Source: Ktedonobacter robiniae (GTDB lineage Bacteria > Chloroflexota > Ktedonobacteria > Ktedonobacterales > Ktedonobacteraceae). From it: a DNA stretch of 64,000 nt. The notes beneath the pieces were generated by a model. The model was not told where the DNA came from and ran no database searches. It worked only from the letters and a program-made list of their open reading frames with translations. The DNA lies in the NCBI RefSeq assembly GCF_016587375.1, contig NZ_BNJG01000002.1, forward strand, positions 1,054,001 through 1,118,000. The letters run 5' to 3'. The translations under genes and the position numbers were made by a program. Positions 33,817-40,941 of this stretch are shown piece by piece (position 1 is the first letter of the stretch; each line of letters starts with the position of its first letter).

Positions 33817-34221
33817 TTAGGCGTAGATCCAGGGAACCCAGTCCCCGGCGTCATCGACAGGGGTTGCGGCGCTATTGTCGTAACGATGCCCTGTGTACGA
33901 GTCGTTAGGAAGCCCATCAAAGTAGTCACACCCCCAGTAGAGTTCCCCTTTAGAATCTTCTTGCACATGGTGCAGATCGCAGCAAGGGCAGTAGATTCGA
34001 CGACAATGAGAACAAATCATGGTCTGCGCGCCACAGGAAGAGCAGGTTTCCGTATCCTTTGGAAGGGTCACCAGTGGCTCCTCCTTCGGAGCGGTGCCAC
34101 CTCCAGGTATCGCCCGCTTTGGGAAATGCAGTCGCATCAGTTTTTTTCCTTCTTTTTCTTCAATCCGGCGGTCTTCCACCAGCAGGTATGAGGGTTGCCA
34201 AAGCGTTGTAAGAGCCTTCAT
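33817..34221 (-). CDS. Small zinc-ribbon protein
   Basis: 134 residues. The start at 34221 overlaps the stop of the Nudix gene in ATGA, so translation is probably coupled. After an unstructured basic N-terminus the centre has CSSCGAQTMICSHCRRIYCP followed by CCDLHH: four or more C-x-x-C knuckles that should bind one or two zinc ions. The C-terminal 45 residues are acidic (ELYWGCDYFDGLPNDSY). Function unknown; a nucleic-acid or protein-binding adapter is likely. It is the last gene of the sigma-factor operon. Confidence 0.72.
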   Translation of the reverse strand: MKALTTLWQPSYLLVEDRRIEEKEGKKLMRLHFPKRAIPGGGTAPKEEPLVTLPKDTETCSSCGAQTMICSHCRRIYCPCCDLHHVQEDSKGELYWGCDYFDGLPNDSYTGHRYDNSAATPVDDAGDWVPWIYA

Positions 34222-34715
34222 GAGAGCAAGCCCAAACTCTCGAAGATGACACACCAGACGGGTTCAAGCCCCGGTGCACGCTCCCAGTCATGTGTGTTGA
34301 TATGACCCGCAGAATAAGCGGCAGTGCGCTCAGCCAATCGTTTCACCGTTTCGAGCGAATACCATCCAAGAGAATGTGCTTCATCGAGGCGGGGAAGCAA
34401 CGGACCATTGGCATATGCCTGGTAAACATGCCAGTCGTGGTAATTTCCCCCTGGTCTGCAACAAGCAAAGTCCAGGCGGCCGATGTAGACCGATTGCATG
34501 GAAAAGATGTGGAGCCCAGTTTCTTCTTCGAGTTTTCTCTGAGCAGCGCGTGGGTACATCTCTCCTGGCTCGACATGCCCAGCTGGGGCCGCGATCCCAA
34601 AGGGTGGTCGAGCGTGTTCCTGAAGCAGGAGGGCATGACATTCTGGATGCCAGACCAGTATGCCGACGCTTCTATTGGTGCAAGGAGAAGGCCTCTCAAA
34701 AGGGAAGAATTGCAT
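34218..34715 (-). CDS. NUDIX hydrolase
   Basis: 165 residues. The NUDIX box reads GHVEPGEMYPRAAQRKLEEE followed by TGL, which matches the consensus with the catalytic Glu pair in place. It hydrolyses nucleoside diphosphate-linked substrates by family. The N-terminus (SVGILVWHPECHALLLQEHA) is the typical first strand pair. ATG 34715 is chosen over an upstream GTG because GAGG is 11 bases away. It overlaps the zinc-ribbon gene by four bases and lies 19 bases after the sigma-factor gene. Confidence 0.88.
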   Translation of the reverse strand: MQFFPFERPSPCTNRSVGILVWHPECHALLLQEHARPPFGIAAPAGHVEPGEMYPRAAQRKLEEETGLHIFSMQSVYIGRLDFACCRPGGNYHDWHVYQAYANGPLLPRLDEAHSLGWYSLETVKRLAERTAAYSAGHINTHDWERAPGLEPVWCVIFESLGLLS

Positions 34716-34734
34716 AAGGATGATCACCTCACTT

Positions 34735-35436
34735 TCATAGCTGTGATGGGGTGACGTGCAGGCTCAGAAGCCTATGGAGGTTCGCAAGCGCCCGCTGCTT
34801 ATGCTGTTGGACATTTTGCTTACTCCAGGTAAAGCGTCGACTAATGGCCGCCAGCGACTCAGGAGGGCCGTCAATGCCATAGAAATGATGAAGAATGACG
34901 GTTTGCTGTGCTGGCGTCAGTCTCGCGATAGCTGCCTGAAGGTGTCGCGTAAGGCTTTGAGATCTCTGAGAGAGGGGCGCCTCTTCCCGCTGTGGGACTG
35001 CGATCACATCAGCCAGACATGTCACGCGACCGCTCTCGCGTGAGAGAGGTGCATCCAGGCTCATCATCCGTACTCCGTGTGTTCGCGTATGAGAAGAGGC
35101 ACTTTTGATCATGGTCAGACGCGCAGCGCCCATCAAGTACGCATATGGATTGGGCTTGCAGAGTGCTTCTGTATAGACTTCGAGCAGGACGACATTCGCT
35201 TCTTGTACGAGATCGGGCCCATCGACGGCGTTCTCTGCAAGATGCATCTGTCGTGCAAATCGGTGCGCCATCGCTCGCAACTGAGGTTGCAGAGACATGA
35301 TTACCGTATCGCGCATGGACGCGCTCATTTCGGCTGGCGGCGTCCTATCAACATCATTGGCGGTACCCTGGGTACTCTCGCGGTGCTCAGTCGTGCAGAT
35401 CGGCTCTCTTAAGAGCGTGGCAGTATTTTGAGGCAT
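34735..35436 (-). CDS. Sigma-70 family RNA polymerase sigma factor (ECF-like)
   Basis: 233 residues. A region 2-like segment (about 50-115: LQPQLRAMAHRFARQM, GPDLVQEANVVLLEVYTEAL, AYLMGAARLTMIK) and a region 4 HTH (about 172-228: LTPAQQTVILHHFYGIDGPP, ISRRFTWSKQNVQQHKQRAL) are separated by a loop. The first 45 residues are unstructured. The start at 35436 follows GAGGAGACGTT. It heads a minus-strand run with the NUDIX and zinc-ribbon genes, so it may direct transcription of element genes. No anti-sigma factor was recognised. Confidence 0.82.
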   Translation of the reverse strand: MPQNTATLLREPICTTEHRESTQGTANDVDRTPPAEMSASMRDTVIMSLQPQLRAMAHRFARQMHLAENAVDGPDLVQEANVVLLEVYTEALCKPNPYAYLMGAARLTMIKSASSHTRTHGVRMMSLDAPLSRESGRVTCLADVIAVPQREEAPLSQRSQSLTRHLQAAIARLTPAQQTVILHHFYGIDGPPESLAAISRRFTWSKQNVQQHKQRALANLHRLLSLHVTPSQL

Positions 35437-35512
35437 AACGTCTCCTCAGTCGGCTCGCGAGGAGCAACTGCATGCATGATAGACAAAGTACAGGTGAGCA
35501 GAGTGAAGAGCG

Positions 35513-36325
35513 CTAGACAGTCTGGAGGAGGTGTTCAGGCACTCCGATGAGCAGCCGCCAGGTGTGCCGCTGTTCGCGCTTGTTGAAGTATGGGATCGCA
35601 TTTACCACGCGTTGCCTGGCGTCGCGATGCCAGCGTTGTACCTGGGCGATCAGAGCACAGTTTGTCTTCACCATGAGGTGATGGACCTGCTCCGTGGAGC
35701 GATAAAGCCTATCCATGAGGGTATCTATGGCCGCGCAGAGGAAGGCCTGCTGCATATGAAATGCACCGATAGAACGGGTCGAGACTTCGCGCTGTTTCTG
35801 GAGAGTATGTGCCTCGGTAGGTGTTCCGGCCGTGATGGCTTCAAGGGCCTCTTGTAAACGTTTCTGTGTGGCTTCCACAGGTAGATCCAGGCGCTGAAGG
35901 GCGACGACTGGCTCAGGAGTGGCAGGCTTTTTCTGTTCCCCTGGCTCGATGCGGATGACTGGCTGATTCGCGGCTGCGCGTGCCTCAAGCCGTGCGAGGA
36001 TCGAGTCGGGATCTGCGCCGTCTAGCCGTTTGTCCCAGGGCGCTGCATAGCGTAGCTGTTCTTCTGTGAAGTAGGCGACAACTGGTTGTGCATGAAGCAG
36101 CTGGGGTGTGGCCGCAACTTCAGCTTGATAGAGATCTCCACAGGGCAGGCGACGGAGGACGCGGAGATGGCAGAGACCGTCGTGCGAAGCCTCTTGGCGT
36201 AGAGTAAGTGGCGTGAGACCGTCTTCCTCCATCCGAAGAGGACCGTCAGAGAGAATTGCTGCTGGTGCAACACACGGGCTGAAGAGACCAATGCGTTGCG
36301 CGAAGGTTCGCGGTGTCGTTGTCAT
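35513..36325 (-). CDS. Hypothetical protein of the element
   Basis: 270 residues, soluble. The N-terminal 100 residues are beta-rich (HDGLCHLRVLRRLPCGDLYQ, then AEVAATPQLL). A central Glu/Lys/Pro linker and a long helical C-terminus follow (LQEALEAITAGTPTEAHTLQ, then HMQQAFLCAAIDTLMDRLYR), ending in an Arg-rich region. No family recognised. The start at 36325 follows AAGGAGCCTGTT. It is 77 bases upstream of the sigma factor on the same strand and may belong to the same transcript. It is transcribed away from the excisionase-like gene at 36777. Confidence 0.65.
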   Translation of the reverse strand: MTTTPRTFAQRIGLFSPCVAPAAILSDGPLRMEEDGLTPLTLRQEASHDGLCHLRVLRRLPCGDLYQAEVAATPQLLHAQPVVAYFTEEQLRYAAPWDKRLDGADPDSILARLEARAAANQPVIRIEPGEQKKPATPEPVVALQRLDLPVEATQKRLQEALEAITAGTPTEAHTLQKQREVSTRSIGAFHMQQAFLCAAIDTLMDRLYRSTEQVHHLMVKTNCALIAQVQRWHRDARQRVVNAIPYFNKREQRHTWRLLIGVPEHLLQTV

Positions 36326-36472
36326 AACAGGCTCCTTCTCTTACTATTAAAGCCAAGTGATAGTTGACACCCGAGCCTGCTTGCGCTACTGTTAGAGCAG
36401 GCCCGATGTTAAGAGCATCTGGACTGGAAAGTTTCTCAGGCTTGTGCCAGTCCAGGTGCTGGTTGGGTTCCG

Positions 36473-36504
36473 AAACCGCTTGTGGTTGCCGCCGCAAGCG
36501 GTTT
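36473..36504. terminator. Hairpin with T-run in the control region
   Basis: aaaccgcttg (36473-36482) pairs with caagcggttt (36495-36504), perfect 10-bp stem with a 12-base loop. A-runs and T-runs flank it, so it can act as a terminator in either direction. Confidence 0.6.
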
Positions 36505-36635
36505 TCTGTTGTGCATATTATGCGGCAGAATTCAGGGTAAATTGGATCTAATACAAATCTTTTACGTATCTTTTGATGCTGCTAGGATATCTATTTGATC
36601 CTTCTTTGATCCCTAAAGTCTCCTCGAGAGTTCGT

Positions 36636-36762
36636 ATAAACGAACTAATTAATTTATACCGGATAAACGAACTAATTGTCAAGGGTATTTAGGGTGAATT
36701 GGTGATTTATCCAAGAAATGGTATACTTAGAGAACTATAAAGTCTTGTTAAACAAACTAATT
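36636..36762. repeat. Three iterons of ataaacgaactaatt
   Basis: Identical 15-base copies lie at 36636-36650 and 36663-36677, and a near copy (taaacaaactaatt) at 36749-36762. They flank the promoter of the HTH gene, two upstream and one after the start of transcription. They are likely binding sites for one of the two HTH proteins encoded just downstream, or replication iterons. Confidence 0.65.
36699..36727 (+). promoter_or_regulatory. Sigma-70 type promoter of the HTH gene
   Basis: -35 TTGGTG (36699-36704), 17-base spacer, -10 TATACT (36722-36727). Transcription would start near 36734, ahead of the third iteron. It drives the HTH gene at 36777 and probably the following XRE gene. Confidence 0.6.
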
Positions 36763-36776
36763 GTAGGTGAACGCGT

Positions 36777-37001
36777 ATGTCGCAAAGAATTGGAGGAGAT
36801 CGTATCCTCATAACCACCCAGGAAGCCAGCGTAGTATCAGGTTTTAGCCGAGAATATATTCAAAGATTGCTACGCAAGGGGCAAGTTGAAGGCTTTAAGA
36901 CAGGCCATGATTGGCTTGTTTATGAGGATTCCCTCAAGGTATTTCTTGCGACACCGCGTAGAACAGGGCCTAAGGGGCCACGGAAAAGCTCAACCAGTTA
37001 A
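36777..37001 (+). CDS. Excisionase-family HTH protein near the right end
   Basis: 74 residues consisting almost wholly of one MerR/excisionase-like winged HTH: ILITTQEASVVSGFSREYIQ, RLLRKGQVEGFKTGHDWLVY, then EDSLKVFL and a basic tail (PRRTGPKGPRKS). The start ATG follows AGGTGAACGCGT. This layout is common in plasmid and element regulators paired with an XRE protein. It is a second candidate directionality factor or a transcription regulator of the iterons upstream. Confidence 0.8.
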   Translation: MSQRIGGDRILITTQEASVVSGFSREYIQRLLRKGQVEGFKTGHDWLVYEDSLKVFLATPRRTGPKGPRKSSTS

Positions 37002-37066
37002 AATCGAAAATGTAATGTGTAGGCCTGGTAGTGGAGTTTGAGTGATGATTTTGGGAGGGATACCCT

Positions 37067-37840
37067 ATGCACCCACTCAAAAAAGCGCGACTGGAACTAG
37101 GTTACTCACAGCAAATACTGGCAGACTTTATTCAGGTGGGAATCGCAACAATTAAACGCGCCGAGGCAGGGAAGGCTTTAAGATCTGATAGCATCCATCG
37201 TATCTGTAGCTTTTTTAGCGAGCATTATAATCGTCGTGTTCTCCCCAAGGAACTGGGTTTAAATTTTGAAGGAGTAGAGGCGGCAAAGGAGCATAGAACC
37301 CACTATGATAGTAGCTCGTATTTAGGTGAAAGAAGCACACCAGCCGAAGGCGAAGAAAGCGAGCAGGACGTGAACAGACGTGAAGCCGCAAAAAAGATAG
37401 CGGGTATTATTGGAACAACTCTTGTAGGCACGCAAGCAATAATAACTGCGCCTCCTCCCTGGGAGCGCCTCTCTCAGACTCTGAGAAAACCATCCATAAT
37501 AGATAGTAGTGCTTTAACGAGCTTGGAACAAATCACCTCAGATTATTGGTCACTGCGTACCAGTCTTGGCTATCAAAACTTGCTCGGTAGCTTCTTGGGT
37601 CATCTGGATACAGTTATAGCGCTTCTAAGGAGGCCACAAGCAGCTAGTACTCACGAGCGCTTGTGTGGCATTGCCAGCCTGATCGGGCAACACATTGGGG
37701 CGATCTATTTTGATATGAATGATTATTCCAATGCCCAACATTATTACAAAGTCTCCATACAAGCGGCTCAGGAGGCGAATAATCCAGTTATGTGGGCGGT
37801 TGGTCTAGGTCGTATGAGTTCATTGCCAATCTACCTTCTA
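37067..37840 (+). pseudogene. Truncated XRE-TPR transcriptional regulator
   Basis: The N-terminus is a clear XRE HTH (KKARLELGYSQQILADFIQV, then GIATIKRAEAGKALRSDSIH). A linker and a helical region with TPR-like character follow (ERLCGIASLIGQHIGAIYFD, AQHYYKVSIQAAQEANNPVM, WAVGLGRMSSLPIY). After about 37840 the homology-like character is lost. The frame stays open by chance to 38398, running through a strong terminator and antisense to a real gene, so the natural C-terminal TPRs are missing. The start at 37067 follows GGGAGGGATACCC. The HTH may still be made and may act on the iterons, but the full protein is not encoded. Confidence 0.6.
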
Positions 37841-37863
37841 AAACTACTTATCCTTAAGGGTAG

Positions 37864-38084
37864 TTTAGGCTCAAACGTACTTTTGATGATGAGATTGAAA
37901 AGTATAAGCAACCGAACAAACGAACCCCGAAAAGCTGCGTTCAACGAAGCAGAGGGCAGCCACAGTGAGGTTCATGTGGCACGTTTTAATACGCTTTGCC
38001 GCTCAGATATTCCCCTCAACATCAAAATGGCAGGTGAGCCTTATTTACCAGCTGGCTCAGGCCTTAAAACAAGCGCTTCAGTGA
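37864..38084 (+). pseudogene. Unrecognised gene remnant behind the XRE gene
   Basis: Two other plus frames contain protein-like stretches: FRLKRTFDDEIEKYKQPNKR from 37864, and, after a frameshift, VRFMWHVLIRFAAQIFPSTS ending at TGA 38082-38084. Together they look like the decayed C-terminus of a gene, possibly a transposase, whose insertion could have truncated the XRE gene. No family is recognised. Confidence 0.25.
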
Positions 38085-38101
38085 TGTTTGTCGATGTGGA
38101 G

Positions 38102-38145
38102 CAAAAAGCATCGAGGTTGGTGCTGGTCAACCTCGATGCTTTTTG
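38102..38145. terminator. Strong intrinsic terminator (18-bp stem)
   Basis: caaaaagcatcgaggttg (38102-38119) pairs perfectly with 38128-38145, loop gtgctggt. T-runs follow on both strands. It ends the small minus-strand gene at 38198 and would also stop plus-strand transcripts from the XRE gene. Confidence 0.85.
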
Positions 38146-38197
38146 TTTTTTGCTGCTGGTGAGTTCAGGACTCGATGGCCAGGGGCTTTTCTTCACG

Positions 38198-38407
38198 CTA
38201 GTCTTCAAGCACCGCCTTGTGCTGCGCGTGTTTTGCCTGGTGTCCAAGCGCTTCCTCTTCGCTTCTTGTTCGGAAGTCGCATCCTGGGGCACTGCACTTC
38301 CACCAGCCTTTGTCGAGCAGATTAAATACCAACACAACCAACAGGATAACCAGAAGTATGGGCAAGGTCGATACTGCAAAGGCGTTCGGGTTGTTTAGTG
38401 GGTCCAT
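38198..38407 (-). CDS. Small membrane protein with a C2H2-like zinc knuckle
   Basis: 69 residues. One membrane helix (12-31, VSTLPILLVILLVVLVFNLL) is followed by CSAPGCDFRTRSEEEALGHQ and AKHAQH, a Cys2-His2-type spacing. It is a common small architecture in large actinobacterial and Chloroflexota genomes; role unknown. The start at 38407 is preceded by AAGGAGAGAGAAGAGGA. Its own terminator lies at 38102-38145. It is the last gene inside the right end of the element. Confidence 0.62.
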   Translation of the reverse strand: MDPLNNPNAFAVSTLPILLVILLVVLVFNLLDKGWWKCSAPGCDFRTRSEEEALGHQAKHAQHKAVLED

Positions 38408-38690
38408 TCCTCTTCTCTCTCCTTATTCCTGAAAAAAACAAAAGCGAATTCGAGCATGCACATTTACAATTGTACTCGAGTTTACAAGAGACAAGCAGCA
38501 TTATGTTGAGAGCCGCTTTTCGAGCTGTGACAAGGTAATATTGTGACACCAAATTTGACACCAACGACACCAAACGCAAGAGAATTCCACGTAACACAAG
38601 AAGACACAAATATGGAGCAAGAAGATAGATTCATGCCTGTAATCTACAAAAATGCTCCTTACTATGGTGTGGATGGACAGTAAATTTCCG
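38408..38690. other. Right-end non-coding region of the element
   Basis: No gene. It contains the tandem GACACCA sites (38544-38572) about 120 bases inside the right att repeat. Confidence 0.6.
38544..38572. repeat. Tandem GACACCA sites at the right element end
   Basis: Three direct copies of GACACCA lie at 38545-38551, 38557-38563 and 38566-38572. The same word occurs in the left-end inverted repeat and, inverted, in the att core. They are arm-type binding site candidates for the integrase. Confidence 0.6.
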
Positions 38691-38723
38691 CCTCTTTTGT
38701 GCAAATAAGACAGAAGGTGTCAT
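38691..38723. repeat. Right attachment repeat (attR candidate)
   Basis: It matches 3102-3134 with one difference in 33 bases; 38701-38723 is identical to 3112-3134. It lies 61 bases ahead of the LLM oxidoreductase start, so insertion is into that gene's promoter region. Confidence 0.8.
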
Positions 38724-38784
38724 TTTGGCGGGCTATACTGCTTATTACGACCTTGGAACGGATTAGTCTGAAAGGAGTCGGTTT

Positions 38785-39648
38785 ATGCGGTATGGTCTTT
38801 CGCTCCCAAATGGTGGCGTATGCGGGGATGCACGGGTGCTGGCAGAGTTGGGATGCCTGGCGGAAGAAGCAGGCTGGGATGGAGTGTTCGTCGAGGATTA
38901 TATTGTGCATCAGAGTGATGGAGCGGTGCCAACTTGTGATCCCTGGATCGCGATGGCAGCGATGGCCATCGGCACGAAACATATACGCCTGGGAACGTCA
39001 GTGACGCCATTAAGCAGGAGGCGGCCATGGAAGGTGGCACGCGAGGCGCTGGCACTGGATCAACTGTCAAATGGACGCTTTATTCTAGGGGTAGGTTCAG
39101 GCGACGCGGGGGAGGCCGGTTTTACTCGGGTCAATGAAGCGAGCGATGCTAAAGAGCGCGCGAAGATGCTAGACGAGGCGCTGGATGTCATAGTGGGGTT
39201 GTGGAGCGGCGACCCCTTCAGCTATGAGGGGCAGTATTACCAGGTGCGAGAAATGACCTTCCTGCCAACTTCAGTGCAGAAACCACGCATCCCCATCCTG
39301 GTCGGAGGAGGCTGGCCACTAAAGGGGCCATCACTCCGGGCGGCACGCTATGAGGGATGCTGCCTCTACAAACAACATGAGCCGGGGGGAGATGACAGTG
39401 ACTGGACACCAGATGAGGTGCGTACACTCAAGGAGTTTATCGAGAACCATCGCAGCGAAGAGCAGAGAGGCAAGCCCTACGAGATCAAACTTGGAGGACG
39501 CAGTCGTTCAGCAGACTGGGAGCATGATCGCACCCTGATGAAATCCCTGGCCGATGCGGGAGTTACCTGGTGGGTAGAGTACATACCCGCTGGTAATCTG
39601 GAGACCATGCGCGAGGGCGTATTACGCGGGCCACTGCGGGTTGTGTAG
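38785..39648 (+). CDS. LLM-class (luciferase-like) flavin-dependent oxidoreductase
   Basis: 287 residues, a luciferase-like TIM barrel: MRYGLSLPNGGVCGDARVLA, GWDGVFVEDYI, WIAMAAMAIGTKHIRLGTSV, LDQLSNGRFILGVGSGD, PRIPILVGGGWP. These are the F420/FMN-binding strands of the family; the substrate is not evident. The start follows GAAAGGAGTCGGTTT. It is the first chromosomal gene right of the element, and its upstream sequence begins inside the right att repeat, so the integrated element now sits in its promoter region. A -10-like TATACT is at 38734-38739 without a clear -35. Confidence 0.9.
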   Translation: MRYGLSLPNGGVCGDARVLAELGCLAEEAGWDGVFVEDYIVHQSDGAVPTCDPWIAMAAMAIGTKHIRLGTSVTPLSRRRPWKVAREALALDQLSNGRFILGVGSGDAGEAGFTRVNEASDAKERAKMLDEALDVIVGLWSGDPFSYEGQYYQVREMTFLPTSVQKPRIPILVGGGWPLKGPSLRAARYEGCCLYKQHEPGGDDSDWTPDEVRTLKEFIENHRSEEQRGKPYEIKLGGRSRSADWEHDRTLMKSLADAGVTWWVEYIPAGNLETMREGVLRGPLRVV

Positions 39649-39650
39649 TG

Positions 39651-39708
39651 CGCTACTGACGTACGCGCCTACGCTGGCTGGCAGGAGTAGCCGCGTACGC
39701 CAGTAGCG
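39651..39708. terminator. Imperfect long hairpin between convergent genes
   Basis: cgctactg (39651-39658) pairs with cagtagcg (39701-39708), cgtacgcg (39660-39667) with 39692-39699, and ctac (39669-39672) with gtag (39687-39690). It is a likely bidirectional terminator. The words gctact and gtacgcg recur near 46641 and 51211. Confidence 0.55.
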
Positions 39709-39717
39709 GGCTCCACC

Positions 39718-40941
39718 TTAGAACGTGACCGGCAGGGCCGCGAGGGCGCGCAGGGAACCAGCATCCTTGTAGGCGACCTGCTCTGGGAGCACTGCCAGGC
39801 GTAGGTTGGGCAGGCGGCGGAGCAGGGTGCCGATGGCGATCTGGCCCTCCAGGCGAGCCAGGGGCGCTCCCAGGCAGAAGTGAATGCCTTTGCCAAAGGC
39901 CAGGTGCTGGTTTTCCTGGCGCAGGGTATTCAAGACTTCGGGGTCCGCGAATTCCTGGGGATCGGTGTTAGCCCCAAGCAGGGCGCAGCGCACCATCTCG
40001 CCTCGGCGGATTACCTGGCCATGCAACACGATGTCTTCCAAGGCCCAGCGCGGAGCGGTAAGGCTTACAGGAGTAGTATAGCGTAAAAGCTCCTCGATGG
40101 CCGAGGGAAGCAAGCCAGGATCGCTTCGCAGAAGCTCTAGCTGGTCGGTATGCTCTAAGAGGGCCAGCGTACCGTTGCCAAGCAGGTTCACCGTTGTCTC
40201 GTGTCCAGCCGTCAGCAGGAGAAAGATCATGGCAATGAGTTCATTCTCGCTCAGTTTGTCGCCTTGCTCTTCAACCTGAATAAGATCACTTGTCAAGCTG
40301 TTGTCTGGATGTTTTCTCTTTGTAGCTATCAGTGCTTTGACATAGTTGATGAACTCTGCCTCGGCGGCCCGGCCTGCGGCCTGTTTCTCGGACGAAAGCG
40401 TGGCACCCTGGCTCTGCACGATGGTCTGGGTCCAGGTACGAAACTGCTGGCGGTCTTCCGATGGGACGCCCAGCATTTCCGAGATAACGATAATGGGCAG
40501 CGGAAAGGCAAAGTTGGCGACCAGGTCCATCTCTCCCTGCTCCTGAACGGCGTCGAGCAAGTCATCTGCGATCTGCTGGATACGTGGGCGCAACTGCTCG
40601 ATCATGCGCGGGGTAAAGGCTTTGGAGACCAGAGTGCGCAGGCGGCTATGGTCTGGAAGATCCGTGTTGAGCAGGTGCCGCATGCCAGCGAGGGGCACAT
40701 AGCGCTCAGCACTTCCTCCACCGAGACTCTGTTCATGCTCTGGGGGTAGAAGCTTCTGCATGTCTATGGTCAGGCGCGGATCTTTCAAAAGCGCGATGAT
40801 GTCCTCATAGGTGGTCGCCAGCCACATATCCTGCCCCATCCAGTTCCAGCGGGTGAGGGGTCCCTGCTCGCGCAGGCGCGCATAGGCTGGATAGGGATTA
40901 TGTTTTTGCGCGAAAACGTCCTGTAATGTGATTTCTGTCAT
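39718..40941 (-). CDS. Cytochrome P450
   Basis: 407 residues, soluble bacterial P450. The I-helix oxygen-binding motif is LLTAGHETTVNLL, the ExxR motif is AIEELLRYT, and the haem loop is LAFGKGIHFCLGAPLARLEG with the Cys ligand. The N-terminal part (PDHSRLRTLVSKAFTPRMIE) is the usual C-helix region. The start at 40941 overlaps the TetR stop codon in ATGA, so the two genes are translationally coupled. No ferredoxin or reductase is nearby. The substrate is unknown; control by the TetR protein suggests induction by a xenobiotic or secondary metabolite. Confidence 0.95.
   Translation of the reverse strand: MTEITLQDVFAQKHNPYPAYARLREQGPLTRWNWMGQDMWLATTYEDIIALLKDPRLTIDMQKLLPPEHEQSLGGGSAERYVPLAGMRHLLNTDLPDHSRLRTLVSKAFTPRMIEQLRPRIQQIADDLLDAVQEQGEMDLVANFAFPLPIIVISEMLGVPSEDRQQFRTWTQTIVQSQGATLSSEKQAAGRAAEAEFINYVKALIATKRKHPDNSLTSDLIQVEEQGDKLSENELIAMIFLLLTAGHETTVNLLGNGTLALLEHTDQLELLRSDPGLLPSAIEELLRYTTPVSLTAPRWALEDIVLHGQVIRRGEMVRCALLGANTDPQEFADPEVLNTLRQENQHLAFGKGIHFCLGAPLARLEGQIAIGTLLRRLPNLRLAVLPEQVAYKDAGSLRALAALPVTF

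Larger units (their letters stand above)
36326..36776. other. Divergent control region with hairpins and iterons
   Basis: 451 bases separating the minus-strand run from the plus-strand HTH gene. It holds a small hairpin gcctgct/agcaggc (36375-36402), a terminator-like stem (36473-36504), three iterons (36636-36762) and a good plus-strand promoter (36699-36727). Confidence 0.7.
3102..38723. mobile_element. Integrated element of about 35.6 kb with its own replication genes
   Basis: The boundaries come from a 33-bp direct repeat (3102-3134 and 38691-38723, 32 of 33 matching). A tyrosine integrase lies directly inside the left repeat and excisionase-like HTH genes lie near both ends. The interior carries a DNA polymerase, a Prim-Pol/ATPase, a helicase, a C5 methylase and envelope proteins, a gene set typical of phage or plasmid-like elements rather than housekeeping chromosome. 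No relaxase, VirB/TraG, portal, capsid or terminase protein was recognised. The element type (ICE, phage-plasmid or satellite) is therefore open. Genes from 3.2 to 29.9 kb are almost all on the minus strand, except one inserted plus-strand island at 16.2-22.0 kb. The element lies between a kinase gene and the promoter region of an LLM oxidoreductase, not in a tRNA gene. Confidence 0.75.

Noticed and set aside
37841..38398. Extension of the XRE protein to 443 residues
   Set aside because: The added part crosses a strong terminator and is antisense to a small membrane gene with its own ribosome site; it has no regulator features.
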